Source: Streptomyces chattanoogensis (GTDB lineage: Bacteria > Actinomycetota > Actinomycetes > Streptomycetales > Streptomycetaceae). Taken from it: a DNA stretch of 64,000 bases. Made by a program: the position numbers and the translations under genes. The notes under the pieces are model-generated. The model ran no database searches, had not been told where the DNA came from, and worked only from the letters and a program-made list of their open reading frames with translations. Below are positions 8,696 through 17,398 of the stretch, in pieces. Positions within the stretch are counted from its first letter, which is position 1, and every line of letters starts with the position of its first letter. Location: NCBI RefSeq assembly GCF_001294335.1, contig NZ_LGKG01000143.1, forward strand, positions 1 through 64,000, read 5' to 3'.

Positions 8696-8825
8696 GTGAC
8701 CCCACCGCCCAGGGCACCGAACCCGTACCGCTGTCGGACGCGCGAGGCGCTCGTCGCCGACGTCGACACCCGACGCCACGACTTCCCTGTGGCCGTCGGG
8801 AACCGGGGCCACGACCTTGAGCCGG
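8696..8825 (+). pseudogene. 5' fragment of broken SpoU/TrmH RNA methyltransferase
   Basis: Read from the GTG at 8696, residues about 9-43 match the N-terminal part of the Rv3366-type SpoU/TrmH methyltransferase family: PYR-x-x-TREALVADVDTRRHDF followed by VAVGNRGHDLE, where intact members have VAVENWGHDFN and continue into the knot domain. Similarity stops at about 8825. The matching 3' part resumes at 9992 in the same orientation and frame class. The DNA between them (about 8826-9990) has lower GC and carries unrelated genes. I infer that one ancestral gene was split by an insertion. The family match is from memory of conserved sequence, not from a search. Confidence 0.72.
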
Positions 8826-8951
8826 AGGTGCCCGAGGAGCACCGGCGCAGCGTTGGAGTGACATGGCCGCCTGCTGGAGGCGGTTCGGGTGGTTGGGGGG
8901 AAGGATCACGAACGATCCTGCCGATAAGTCGCCTGACGAGTGGAGTCCCCC

Positions 8952-9128
8952 ATGAAGCGCCTGGCTGCTCTCGCTACAGCAGTAGCGGCCTCACTACTGA
9001 TCATCCTTGGAGCCGGCACCGCCCATGCCGACAACCACAAGCCCGGTTCCGGATCTGCTTCGATCGGAACTGCTCCGATCACTGAAGGTCTTCAGAAAAT
9101 CTTGACCGGCTCCTTCGCCATGGACTGA
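8952..9128 (+). CDS. small secreted peptide precursor
   Basis: 58 aa from the ATG at 8952, which has GGAG six bases upstream; a GTG four codons earlier is in frame but overlaps that site. Residues 1-26 are a clear Sec signal peptide (MKR, a hydrophobic Ala/Leu/Ile run, then GTAHA before the cut), leaving about 32 residues rich in Gly, Ser, Thr and Ile with no Cys. It is not a recognisable chaplin, lantibiotic or SDP toxin. It lies inside the lower-GC insert, 280 bp after the HTTM gene and 109 bp before a SpoU methyltransferase gene. Function unknown; signalling or antimicrobial peptide is possible. The upstream inverted repeat GGATC/GATCC near 8906-8921 might be regulatory. Confidence 0.6.
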   Translation: MKRLAALATAVAASLLIILGAGTAHADNHKPGSGSASIGTAPITEGLQKILTGSFAMD

Positions 9129-9237
9129 GCCCCTCCCAGGGCCAGGTCCTGCCAGGAGGCTGATGCACGAGGGAGCCCAGCCGTCGGCCGTTCCGGGCGA
9201 AGGTCCTGGTGACGGCCGCGAGCCGTAGTCTGACCTG

Positions 9238-9999
9238 GTGAGCCAGGACGAGATCCAGACAGTCGTACGGCAGTGGAGAGACACGGCGCCTGAGATGGTG
9301 CTGCTGGACGGTTTCCACGCCTTGAAGCACGCTCTCCGCTTCGAGGCGGACGTCCGCGTGGCGATTGCCGGCGACAAAGGCTCCGTTCTGACGCTGGCAG
9401 ACGAGTTGGCCGGCGACCTCACGAAGCGGTTCAGCGAACTTGTCACCGAGGTGCCGGCCGAAACCTTCCGGGGTCTTGTGCCGAGGGTGCACCCCACGCA
9501 AGTGGCCGGTCTGGCTGTCAGACCCAGCCCTCAACAAAATCTGGACAGGCTGTCGTGTGCCCCGCGCCCGGCTCCGATCGTCGTCTTGGAGAACCCTCGC
9601 AACCTGGGAAATGTCGGCGCCGTGGTCCGGCTTGCCGCTGGGTTCGGGGCCACCGGCGTGGTCACTACCGGTGACATGGACCCGTGGCACCCCAACGTGG
9701 TGCGCGCAGCGGCAGGCCTTCATTACGCGACGGCGGTGGAAAGCCTCCCGCTTGATGGACTACCGCCGGGCCCGGTGTACGCGCTGGACCCGGAGGGCGA
9801 CGACATCAGGTCCCTGATGCTTCCGGATGACGCGTTGCTGGCGTTCGGTTCCGAGCGGCACGGGATATCGCCGGAGCTCCGGGAAAGGGCCACCAAGCTG
9901 GTGGCACTCCCGATGAGGCCCCAGGTGTCCAGTTACAACCTGGCTACGAGCGTCGCCATGGCTCTCTTCCACTGGGGAGGCCCGCGTCCAGCGCCGTGA
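9238..9999 (+). CDS. SpoU/TrmH family RNA 2'-O-methyltransferase
   Basis: 253 aa, GTG start. The N-terminal 80 residues form an L30e-like RNA-binding domain (LLDGFHALKHALRF), and the C-terminal half is the SPOUT knot with all three motifs: NPRNLGNVGAVVR, then FGSERHGIS, then LPMRPQVSSYNLATSVAMAL. It therefore looks active in 2'-O-methylating a ribose of rRNA or tRNA; the target is unknown. Base composition is visibly less GC-rich than the paa genes around it, and the gene sits in an insert that splits another SpoU gene, both signs of acquisition. Its 3' end runs just into the 3' remnant of that broken gene. Some members of this fold confer resistance to ribosome-targeting antibiotics, which cannot be judged here. 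Confidence 0.85.
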   Translation: MSQDEIQTVVRQWRDTAPEMVLLDGFHALKHALRFEADVRVAIAGDKGSVLTLADELAGDLTKRFSELVTEVPAETFRGLVPRVHPTQVAGLAVRPSPQQNLDRLSCAPRPAPIVVLENPRNLGNVGAVVRLAAGFGATGVVTTGDMDPWHPNVVRAAAGLHYATAVESLPLDGLPPGPVYALDPEGDDIRSLMLPDDALLAFGSERHGISPELRERATKLVALPMRPQVSSYNLATSVAMALFHWGGPRPAP

Positions 10000-10210
10000 G
10001 CAGCGCGTACGCCACCACCCCGACACCGCCGACCGCGCCGCCCGGGCCGCCGCCGAGGAGCTGCCGATCATCGAGACCGACGATCTCCCCGGCGCCGTGC
10101 CCCCGGAGACGACCGAGCTGCCGCGCTGCTGTGTGCAGTTCGGCTCCACCCGGTCGATCAACGCGGGCGCCGCGGCCGCCCTCGCGAGGCACTCCCGGAC
10201 CGGCCGCCAC
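9992..10210 (+). pseudogene. 3' fragment of broken SpoU/TrmH RNA methyltransferase
   Basis: In the frame that reads GTA CGC CAC CAC at 10007, the peptide runs QRVRHHPDTADRA, then AAEELPIIETDDLPGAVP, then ETTELPR, then QFGSTRSINAGAAAALA. These are consecutive blocks of the C-terminal half of an Rv3366-type SpoU methyltransferase, which normally reads VRHHP, GLPIIGIDNLPGSVP, ETTELPR, then a VLLFGQEGPGLS block, then QFGSTRSINAG. The roughly 30-residue LLFGQEGPGL block, part of the SAM-binding knot, is missing (deletion near 10131-10140), and no proper end codon follows. No start is present and it overlaps the end of the intact SpoU gene by 8 bp. It is a non-functional remnant. Confidence 0.75.
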
Positions 10211-10230
10211 CCCTGTATCGCCCCTGAGGG

Positions 10231-11943
10231 CTATGCCGGCCGCCTCACCTCCACCGTACGGAAGCGGTTCGCCACGAACGCGCCGTCGCACAGCGCCGCA
10301 TTGGCCGCCGGGTTGCCGCCGGACCCGTGGAAGTCGGAGAACGCCGCCGTCTGGTTCACATACACACCACCGGTGAGGTTGAGCGACAGCTGGGCGCACT
10401 CCTCCAGGCAGGCCTCCTCGACCAGCCGCTCCACCTCGGGGTCGGTGGTGTACGCGCCGACCGTCATGGCTCCCTTGTCCCGGACGGTGCGCCGCAGCAG
10501 CTCCACCGCACCGGCCGCCGAGTCGACGGCCACCGCGAAGGACACCGGGCCGAAGCACTCCGACAGATAGGCCGCCTCGGCGTCCGGCTTGGCGCCGTCC
10601 AGCTTGACGATCACCGGGGTGCGGACCGTGGCCTCCGGGAACTCGGGGTTGGCCACCTCGCGGGAGGCCAGTGCCACCTCGCCCAGCCCCGCAGCGGCGT
10701 CGACCCGCTCCTTGACCTGCGGATTGACGATCGCGCCCAGCAGGGCGTTGGCCCGCGCGTCATCGCCCAGCAGGCCGCTGACCGCGCCCGCGAGATCGCT
10801 GACCACCTCGTCGTACGACTTCGGCCCGGCGTCCGTGGTGATGCCGTCGCGCGGAATCAGCAGATTCTGCGGGGTGGTGCACATCTGGCCGCTGTAGAGC
10901 GACAGGGAGAAGGCGAGATTGCCGAGCATGCCCTTGTAGTCATCGGTGGAGTCGATGACGACGGTGTTGACGCCGGCCTTCTCGGTGTAGACCTGCGCCT
11001 GGCGGGCGTGCGTCTCCAGCCAGTCGCCGAAGGCGGTCGATCCGGTGTAGTCGATGATGCGGACCTCGGGGCGCACCGCCAGCGTCTTGGCCAGCCCCTC
11101 GCCCGGCTTGTCGACGGCCAGGCACACCAGGTCGGCCGGGAACCCGGCCTCGGTGAGCACCTCGCGCGCCACCCGGACGGTCAGCGCCAGCGGCAGCACG
11201 GCCCGCGGATGCGGCTTGACCAGCACCGGGTTGCCGGTGGCCAGCGAGGCGAACAGGCCCGGATAGCCGTTCCAGGTGGGGAAGGTGTTGCAGCCGATCA
11301 CCAGGGCGACACCGCGCGGCACGGCCGTGAAGGACTTGGCCAGCTCCAGCGGGTCGCGCTTGCCCTGCGGCTTGGACCAGGGTGCCTGCCCCGGGGTGCG
11401 GACCTGCTCGGCGTACGCGTACGCCACCGCCTCCAGTCCGCGGTCCTGGGCATGCGGCCCGCCCGCCTGGAACGCCATCATGAAGGCCTGTCCGCTGGTG
11501 TGCATCACGGCCTGTGCGAACTCATGGGTGCGCGCGCTGATCCGCGCCAGGATCTCCAGACACACCGCCGCCCGCGTCTCGGGTCCCGCGTCCCGCCAGG
11601 CGGGGATCGCGGCGCGCATGGCCGGCAGCAGCACATCCACATCAGGGTGCGGATACGTGATGCCCAACTCCGGGCCGTACGGGGAGACTTCCTCGCCCGC
11701 CCAGTCGTCCGTGCCGGGCTGGTCCAGCTCGAAGCGCTTGCCGCGCAGCGCCTCGAACGCGGCCAGGCCGTCGGGCGCGGCGCTCTCGCCGTACGCCTTG
11801 GGGTGCTCGGGGTGCGGGGACCAGTACGCGCGGGTACGGATCGCCTCGAGCGCCTGGTCGAGGGTGGGGCGGTGCGTTCCGAGCAACTGCGCTGCGGTCA
11901 GTTGCGGCGGGGTCGGTTGCGCTGCGGTCACTTCGGTGGCCAT
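10231..11943 (-). CDS. paaN: PaaN, aldehyde dehydrogenase of phenylacetate degradation
   Basis: 570 aa, ATG start. An aldehyde dehydrogenase-superfamily protein of the PaaN type without the C-terminal MaoC hydratase found in PaaZ. The catalytic Cys lies in GQMCTTPQN after the NAD-binding segments (NTFPTWNGYPGLF, KPHPRAVLP, GSTAFGDWLE). In phenylacetate catabolism this class oxidises the highly reactive semialdehyde formed on opening of oxepin-CoA. Whether the ring-opening hydratase is separate in this organism cannot be told from the window. It is transcribed divergently from paaH, with the paired operator site and an 18-bp tandem-repeat tract between them. Its end abuts the SpoU remnant. Confidence 0.9.
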   Translation of the reverse strand: MATEVTAAQPTPPQLTAAQLLGTHRPTLDQALEAIRTRAYWSPHPEHPKAYGESAAPDGLAAFEALRGKRFELDQPGTDDWAGEEVSPYGPELGITYPHPDVDVLLPAMRAAIPAWRDAGPETRAAVCLEILARISARTHEFAQAVMHTSGQAFMMAFQAGGPHAQDRGLEAVAYAYAEQVRTPGQAPWSKPQGKRDPLELAKSFTAVPRGVALVIGCNTFPTWNGYPGLFASLATGNPVLVKPHPRAVLPLALTVRVAREVLTEAGFPADLVCLAVDKPGEGLAKTLAVRPEVRIIDYTGSTAFGDWLETHARQAQVYTEKAGVNTVVIDSTDDYKGMLGNLAFSLSLYSGQMCTTPQNLLIPRDGITTDAGPKSYDEVVSDLAGAVSGLLGDDARANALLGAIVNPQVKERVDAAAGLGEVALASREVANPEFPEATVRTPVIVKLDGAKPDAEAAYLSECFGPVSFAVAVDSAAGAVELLRRTVRDKGAMTVGAYTTDPEVERLVEEACLEECAQLSLNLTGGVYVNQTAAFSDFHGSGGNPAANAALCDGAFVANRFRTVEVRRPA

Positions 11944-12206
11944 CGATGACCAACTCCTCGTCGAGCCGGGCGGAGAGCGGATGCGGCGGTGATATCGGAA
12001 CCAGTACGGAAATCAGGACCAGTACGGAAACCAGAACCAGTGCGGAAAGCGGAACCAGGACTGGGGTCGGAAGCAGAGGCTGAGATCGGAACCAGGGACA
12101 AAGATCAGGGCCAGGGACCCGGGATCAGGGCCGAGCGCGGTGGTCGGAACCAGCGACCGGGCCGGACCCAAGGGCTGGGAGCGGAAGTACCGACGGAGTT
12201 AGAGTA
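11944..12206. repeat. degenerate 18-bp tandem repeats in paaN-paaH intergenic region
   Basis: From 11995 to 12084 there are five head-to-tail units of 18 bp on the theme TCGGAACCAGTACGGAAA (11995-12012, 12013-12030, 12031-12048, 12049-12066, 12067-12084), decaying to looser copies up to about 12160. The stretch is purine-rich on the + strand and has no convincing gene. It separates the divergent paaN and paaH promoters. Confidence 0.85.
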
Positions 12207-12224
12207 ACCGAACGATCGGTCGGG
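12207..12224. promoter_or_regulatory. candidate PaaR operator upstream of paaH
   Basis: Reads ACCGAACGATCGGTCGGG, identical to the paaA-upstream site except for the last base. It is 54 bp before the paaH start and lies between the divergent paaN and paaH genes, so one repressor could control both. Confidence 0.75.
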
Positions 12225-12278
12225 GCAAGAGCGTCCCGCACACCTGTGGACAACTCGGGTCGGGGAGGATCAATCGCC

Positions 12279-13817
12279 ATGACGGCAATCGGGACCGGCA
12301 GCACGGTGGCAGTGGTGGGCACCGGCACCATGGGGCAGGGAATCGCGCAGGTGGCGCTGGTCGCCGGGCATCGCGTACGGCTCTACGACGCGGTCCCGGA
12401 GCGGGCCGGGCAGGCCGCCTCGGCCATCGTCCGGCGGCTGGACCGGCTCGTCGAAAAAGGCCGGATCACGTCGCAGGAACGGGACGCCGCCCGCGACCGC
12501 CTCTCCCCCGCCGCCGCCCTCGACGAGCTGGCCGACGCCGCCCTCGTCATCGAGGCGATCCTGGAGCAACTTCCGGCCAAACAGGAGCTGTTCACGGCCC
12601 TGGAGGCCATCGTTCCGGCCGACTGCCTCCTGGCCACCAACACCTCCTCCCTGTCGGTGACCGCCGTCGCCGGCCCGCTGCGCCACCCCGGCCGCTGCGT
12701 CGGCCTGCACTTCTTCAACCCCGCCCCGCTGCTCCCCCTGGTCGAGGTCATCAGCGGCTCCGCCACGGACCCGACGGCCGCCACCACCGCGTACGACACC
12801 GCCGCGGCCTGGGGCAAGACCCCGGTGCGCTGCGCGGACACCCCCGGGTTCATCGTCAACCGCATCGCCCGCCCCTTCTACGCCGAGGCCCTGCGCGCCT
12901 ACGAGGAGCAGGTCGCCGACCCCGCCACCCTCGATGCCGTTCTGCGCGACGGCACCGGCTTCAAGATGGGCCCCTTCGAGCTGACCGACCTCATCGGACA
13001 GGACGTGAACGAGGCGGTCACCCACTCCGTGTGGACGTCGTTCTTCCAGGACCCGAGGTTCGCGCCCTCGCTGGCGCAGCGCCGCCTGGTGGAGGCCGGG
13101 CTGCACGGCCGCAAGTCCGGGCGCGGCTGGTTCGACTACGCCGAGGGGGCGCCTCGCCCGGCGCCGCAGACGGCCGCGCCGCATCCCGCCCCGGACGCCG
13201 TCGGGCTGCACGCGGAACTGCCCGGTCCCGCCGCGGCGCTGCGCGAGCTGATCGAGGAGGCCGGCATCAAGATCACCGCCGAGCGCGCCTCGGGCCCCGA
13301 CGGCACACCGGGGGAGCCCGAGGGCTTCCTCCGGCTGCCCGGTGGCGCGCGCCTGGCGCTGACCGACGGCCGTCCGGCGACGGGCAGGCCCTGCGGCAAG
13401 GACATCCGCTTCGACCTCTCGCTCGACTACCGGGCCGCCACCCGGATCGCCCTCGCCGCCTCCGTGGCCTGTTCCGAGGCGGATCTGGCGGAGGCGGCCG
13501 GGCTCTTCCAGGCGCTCGGCAAAGAGGTCAGTGTCATCCAGGACGTGCCGGGCATGATCGTCGCCCGTACGATCGCGATGATCGTGGACTTCGCCGTGGA
13601 CGCGGCGGACCGCGGGGTGGCCACGGCCGGCGACATCGACACCGCGATGCGACTGGGCGTGAACTACCCCGGCGGCCCCATGGAGTGGGCCGGGCGGCTG
13701 GGCGCCCGGTGGGTGTGGAAACTGCTGGATGCGGTGCACCGCCACAACGCGGGTGGCCGTTACGCACCGTCATGGGCCCTCAGGCGCCGTGCGGACCTGG
13801 AGGGACAGGTGCTCTAA
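12279..13817 (+). CDS. paaH: 3-hydroxyacyl-CoA dehydrogenase PaaH
   Basis: 512 aa from ATG 12279, which has GGAGGA nine bases upstream; a GTG-type extension to 12246 lacks support. The N-terminal Rossmann domain has the NAD motif GTGTMGQG at about residues 14-21, followed by the 3-hydroxyacyl-CoA dehydrogenase domain and a second C-terminal copy of it (the GRxxGxGW plus DYPGGPMEW-type segments), the arrangement of the PaaC/PaaH clade of about 505 aa. It oxidises 3-hydroxyadipyl-CoA in the lower phenylacetate pathway. It is followed two bases after its stop by the TetR gene, forming a paaH-paaR transcript. The enoyl-CoA isomerase/hydratase and thiolase partners are not in the window. Confidence 0.92.
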   Translation: MTAIGTGSTVAVVGTGTMGQGIAQVALVAGHRVRLYDAVPERAGQAASAIVRRLDRLVEKGRITSQERDAARDRLSPAAALDELADAALVIEAILEQLPAKQELFTALEAIVPADCLLATNTSSLSVTAVAGPLRHPGRCVGLHFFNPAPLLPLVEVISGSATDPTAATTAYDTAAAWGKTPVRCADTPGFIVNRIARPFYAEALRAYEEQVADPATLDAVLRDGTGFKMGPFELTDLIGQDVNEAVTHSVWTSFFQDPRFAPSLAQRRLVEAGLHGRKSGRGWFDYAEGAPRPAPQTAAPHPAPDAVGLHAELPGPAAALRELIEEAGIKITAERASGPDGTPGEPEGFLRLPGGARLALTDGRPATGRPCGKDIRFDLSLDYRAATRIALAASVACSEADLAEAAGLFQALGKEVSVIQDVPGMIVARTIAMIVDFAVDAADRGVATAGDIDTAMRLGVNYPGGPMEWAGRLGARWVWKLLDAVHRHNAGGRYAPSWALRRRADLEGQVL

Positions 13818-13819
13818 TC

Positions 13820-14410
13820 ATGACCATGGCCAAGCGCGACACCTATACGCCCGATTCGCTGCTCGCGGTCGCCGTCGAGGTGTTCATCGAGCGCGGATAC
13901 GACGGCACATCCATGGAGCATCTCTCCAAGGCGGCCGGCATCTCCAAGTCCTCGATCTACCACCATGTGCGCAGCAAGGAGGAGCTGCTCCACCGGGCGA
14001 TAAGCCGCGCCCTGGACGGTCTGTTCGGCGTCCTGCAGGAGCCGGGCGCCCTAGAGGGACGGGCGATCGAGCGGCTGGAGTACGTCACCAGGCGCGAGGC
14101 CGAGGTGCTGATGGACGAACTGCCCTATGTGACGCTGCTGTTGCGGGTGCGCGGGAACACCGACACCGAGCGGTGGGCGATGGAGCGGCGCCGCGAGTTC
14201 GACCACGAGGTCGCGGATCTGCTCAAGCAGGCGGCCGCCGACGGTGATCTGCGCGACGACGTCGACATCCGGCTGGCCACCCGGCTGCTGTTCGGCATGA
14301 TCAACTCGATTGTGGAGTGGTACCGGCCGGGGCGCGGCGGCGCGGCGAGCCGGGACGACGTGGCCGAGGCCGTGGTGCAAACGGCGTTCGCGGGGCTGCG
14401 CAAGAGCTGA
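13820..14410 (+). CDS. paaR: TetR-family regulator, PaaR candidate
   Basis: 196 aa. The N-terminal TetR helix-turn-helix (residues about 10-55: AVEVFIERGYDGTSMEHLS, then ISKSSIYHHVRSKEEL) is intact, followed by a ligand-binding helical domain. ATG 13820 is two bases after the paaH stop, so it is probably translated from the same mRNA; an ATG at 13826 is an alternative. Its place and the matching dyads before paaA and paaH make it the likely phenylacetyl-CoA-responsive repressor of the pathway, as PaaR is in Corynebacterium. The operators in front of paaH would give autoregulation. Direct evidence of binding is lacking. Confidence 0.82.
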   Translation: MTMAKRDTYTPDSLLAVAVEVFIERGYDGTSMEHLSKAAGISKSSIYHHVRSKEELLHRAISRALDGLFGVLQEPGALEGRAIERLEYVTRREAEVLMDELPYVTLLLRVRGNTDTERWAMERRREFDHEVADLLKQAAADGDLRDDVDIRLATRLLFGMINSIVEWYRPGRGGAASRDDVAEAVVQTAFAGLRKS

Positions 14411-14429
14411 GGGGCGGCGGGGGCCTGCG

Positions 14430-14455
14430 GGGCGGCCGGGAGCCCGGAGCCGCCC
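14430..14455. terminator. bidirectional hairpin between paaR and bkdR
   Basis: GGGCGGCCGGG (14430-14440) pairs with CCCGG plus CCGCCC (14443-14455), interrupted by a 2-nt bulge, with a 2-nt apex. It lies in the 52-bp space between the converging paaR and bkdR genes. No U-tract, as is common in Streptomyces. Confidence 0.6.
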
Positions 14456-14462
14456 GTTCGCG

Positions 14463-14981
14463 CTACTCCTCCTCCGGGCCCAGTTCCGTCTCCTCGAAGA
14501 CCAGCAGGGTGCGGGTGCTGAGCACCTCCGGGATCGACTGGATCCGGGTCAGGACCAGCTCCCGCAGTTCCCGGTTGTCCCTGGTGTGGACCAGCAGCAG
14601 GACGTCGAAATCGCCGCTGACCAGCGCGATGTGGGCCGCCCCGGGCAGCGCCGTGAGCTGGGCGCGCACGGTCCGCCAGGAGTTCTGCACAATCTTCAGC
14701 GTGATGTACGCGGAAGCGCCCTGACCTGCGCGTTCCTGGTCTATGAGGGCGCTGAAGCCCCGTATGACGCCGTCGTCGATCAGCCTGTTGATCCGGGCGT
14801 AGGCGTTGGCGCGCGAGACATGGACCTGCTCGGCGACGGAGCGGATCGAGGCGCGGCCGTCGGTCCGCAGCATGCGCAGGATCGCGCGGTCGACGGTGTC
14901 CAGCGGGCGTGCGGGCGGTGACGGCGGGGCGGATGCCGGCGACGGCTGGGCGCCAGGATTGGCCATCTGTTCGTCCCGCAT
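14463..14981 (-). CDS. bkdR: Lrp/AsnC-family regulator BkdR
   Basis: 172 aa from ATG 14981 with GGAGG upstream; a second ATG at 14966 is possible. An AsnC-type winged HTH (residues about 28-75: LDTVDRAILRMLRTDGRASIRSVAEQ) is followed by a RAM ligand-binding domain (GAAHIALVSGDFDVLLLV). It is divergent from bkdABC, the known setting of BkdR in Streptomyces, where an Lrp-like protein controls branched-chain 2-oxoacid dehydrogenase genes in response to branched-chain amino acids. Two TGCATT words (15011-15016 and 15073-15078) in the divergent promoter region are possible contact sites. Confidence 0.88.
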   Translation of the reverse strand: MRDEQMANPGAQPSPASAPPSPPARPLDTVDRAILRMLRTDGRASIRSVAEQVHVSRANAYARINRLIDDGVIRGFSALIDQERAGQGASAYITLKIVQNSWRTVRAQLTALPGAAHIALVSGDFDVLLLVHTRDNRELRELVLTRIQSIPEVLSTRTLLVFEETELGPEEE

Positions 14982-15082
14982 ATGGTCCCGCCTCCCCGTT
15001 GTGGACGTCCTGCATTCATCTCAAGCTGTGGAGAACCGTTTGTCCACAGGCTGAGTCCGCATGTAGCCAAAATGCATTGGCG

Positions 15083-15100
15083 ACCGAACAATCGGTAGGG
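15083..15100. promoter_or_regulatory. PaaR-like operator upstream of bkdA
   Basis: ACCGAACAATCGGTAGGG matches the paaA/paaH sites at 15 of 18 positions, including both ACCGA and TCGGT arms of the inner palindrome. It is 107 bp before bkdA in the bkdR-bkdA divergent region, suggesting that the same TetR protein, or a related one, reaches the bkd operon. Confidence 0.55.
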
Positions 15101-15206
15101 AAGGGCCGGGCCGCCCCTACCGGCTGCATCCTGCCCATGAGTCGCCCGCCACCACCCCATATCAGGCGCCTCGCGCCGCCCCCTTCGATCCGAGGAGGTG
15201 CTCGTC

Positions 15207-16363
15207 ATGACGGTCCTTGAGCAGCCCGGCAGCAGCAGGAACAAGAGCTCTCTGCCCGGCCCGCCGCCCGACTGGCGGCCGCGCGTCGATCCCGCACCTC
15301 TCCTGCCCGATGCCGAGCCGTACCGCCTCCTGGGGACGCCCGCCGCCCGCGGGCTCGACGCGGACCTGCTCAAGCGGCTCTACGCCGAGCTGGTGCGCGG
15401 CCGCCGCTACAACGTCCAGGCCACGGCCCTGACCCGGCAGGGGCGGCTCGCGGTCTATCCGTCCTCCACCGGGCAGGAGGCCTGCCAAGTGGCCGCCGCG
15501 CTGGCCCTGGAGGACCGCGACTGGCTCTTCCCCAGCTACCGCGACACCCTCGCCGCCGTGGCCCGCGGCCTCGACCCCGTACAGGCGCTGACCCTGCTGC
15601 GCGGCGACTGGCACACCGGCTACGACCCGCACCGGCACCGCATCGCCCCCCTGTGCACCCCGCTCGCCACCCAGCTCCCGCATGCCGTGGGCCTGGCACA
15701 CGCCGCCCGCCTCAAGGGCGACGACGTCGTGGCGCTGGCCATGGTGGGCGACGGCGGCACCAGCGAGGGCGACTTCCACGAGGCGCTGAATTTCGCGGCG
15801 GTCTGGCAGGCCCCGGCCGTCTTCCTCGTCCAGAACAACGGCTTCGCGATCTCCGTACCGCTCGCCAAGCAGTCCGCCGCCCCCTCCCTGGCACACAAGG
15901 CGGTCGGTTACGGCATGCCGGGCCGCCTGGTGGACGGCAACGACGCACCCGCCCTGCACGAGGTCCTCACCGAGGCCGTACAGCGCGCCCGCAGGGGCGG
16001 CGGCCCCACCCTGATCGAGGCCATCACCTACCGCATCGAGGCCCACACCAACGCCGACGACGCCACCCGCTACCGCACCGACGCCGAGGTCGAGGCATGG
16101 CGGGCGCACGACCCGATAGCCCTTCTGGAGCGCGAACTGACCGCCCGCGGACTGCTCACCGACGAATTCGCCGCCGCCACCCAGGACGGCGCCGAGCGCC
16201 TGGCGGCCGACCTGCGGGGGCGGATGAACCAGGACCCGGCGCTCGACCCGATGGACCTGTTCACCCACGTCTTCGCCGAGCAGACCAGCCAACTACGTGA
16301 CCAGGCCGCCCAGTTGCGCGCCGAACTCGACGCAGAGCAGACCCCCGCCGAGGAGGCCAGGCC

Positions 16364-16367
<4 letters not shown>
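15207..16367 (+). CDS. bkdA: branched-chain 2-oxoacid dehydrogenase E1 alpha
   Basis: 386 aa from ATG 15207 with a strong GAGGAGG site 7 bases upstream (the GTG at 15198 overlaps that site). Thiamine-diphosphate-dependent E1 alpha of the 2-oxoacid dehydrogenase type: the ThDP/metal motif GDG at about residue 182 is followed about 26 residues later by Asn-Asn (QNNGFAIS). The N-terminal tail is Pro-rich. With BkdB it decarboxylates the 2-oxoacids of Val, Leu and Ile and transfers the acyl group to E2 lipoate, making isobutyryl-, isovaleryl- and 2-methylbutyryl-CoA. First gene of bkdABC, each gene overlapping the next. Confidence 0.93.

Positions 16368-17397
<1,030 letters not shown>

Positions 17398-17398
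<1 letters not shown>

Noticed and set aside
8502..8909. minus-strand 135-codon frame after HTTM
   Set aside because: Low-complexity Arg/Gly/Pro; the + strand here carries the methyltransferase 5' fragment instead.
9996..10376. small open frame MSSAYATTPTPPT from 9996
   Set aside because: Pro/Thr-rich out-of-frame reading of the broken methyltransferase remnant and paaN end; the informative frame is the one with QFGSTRSINAG.
11989..12207. 72-codon frame between paaN and paaH
   Set aside because: It is translation of the 18-bp tandem repeats, with Glu/Pro/Val-Arg periodicity and no start signal.
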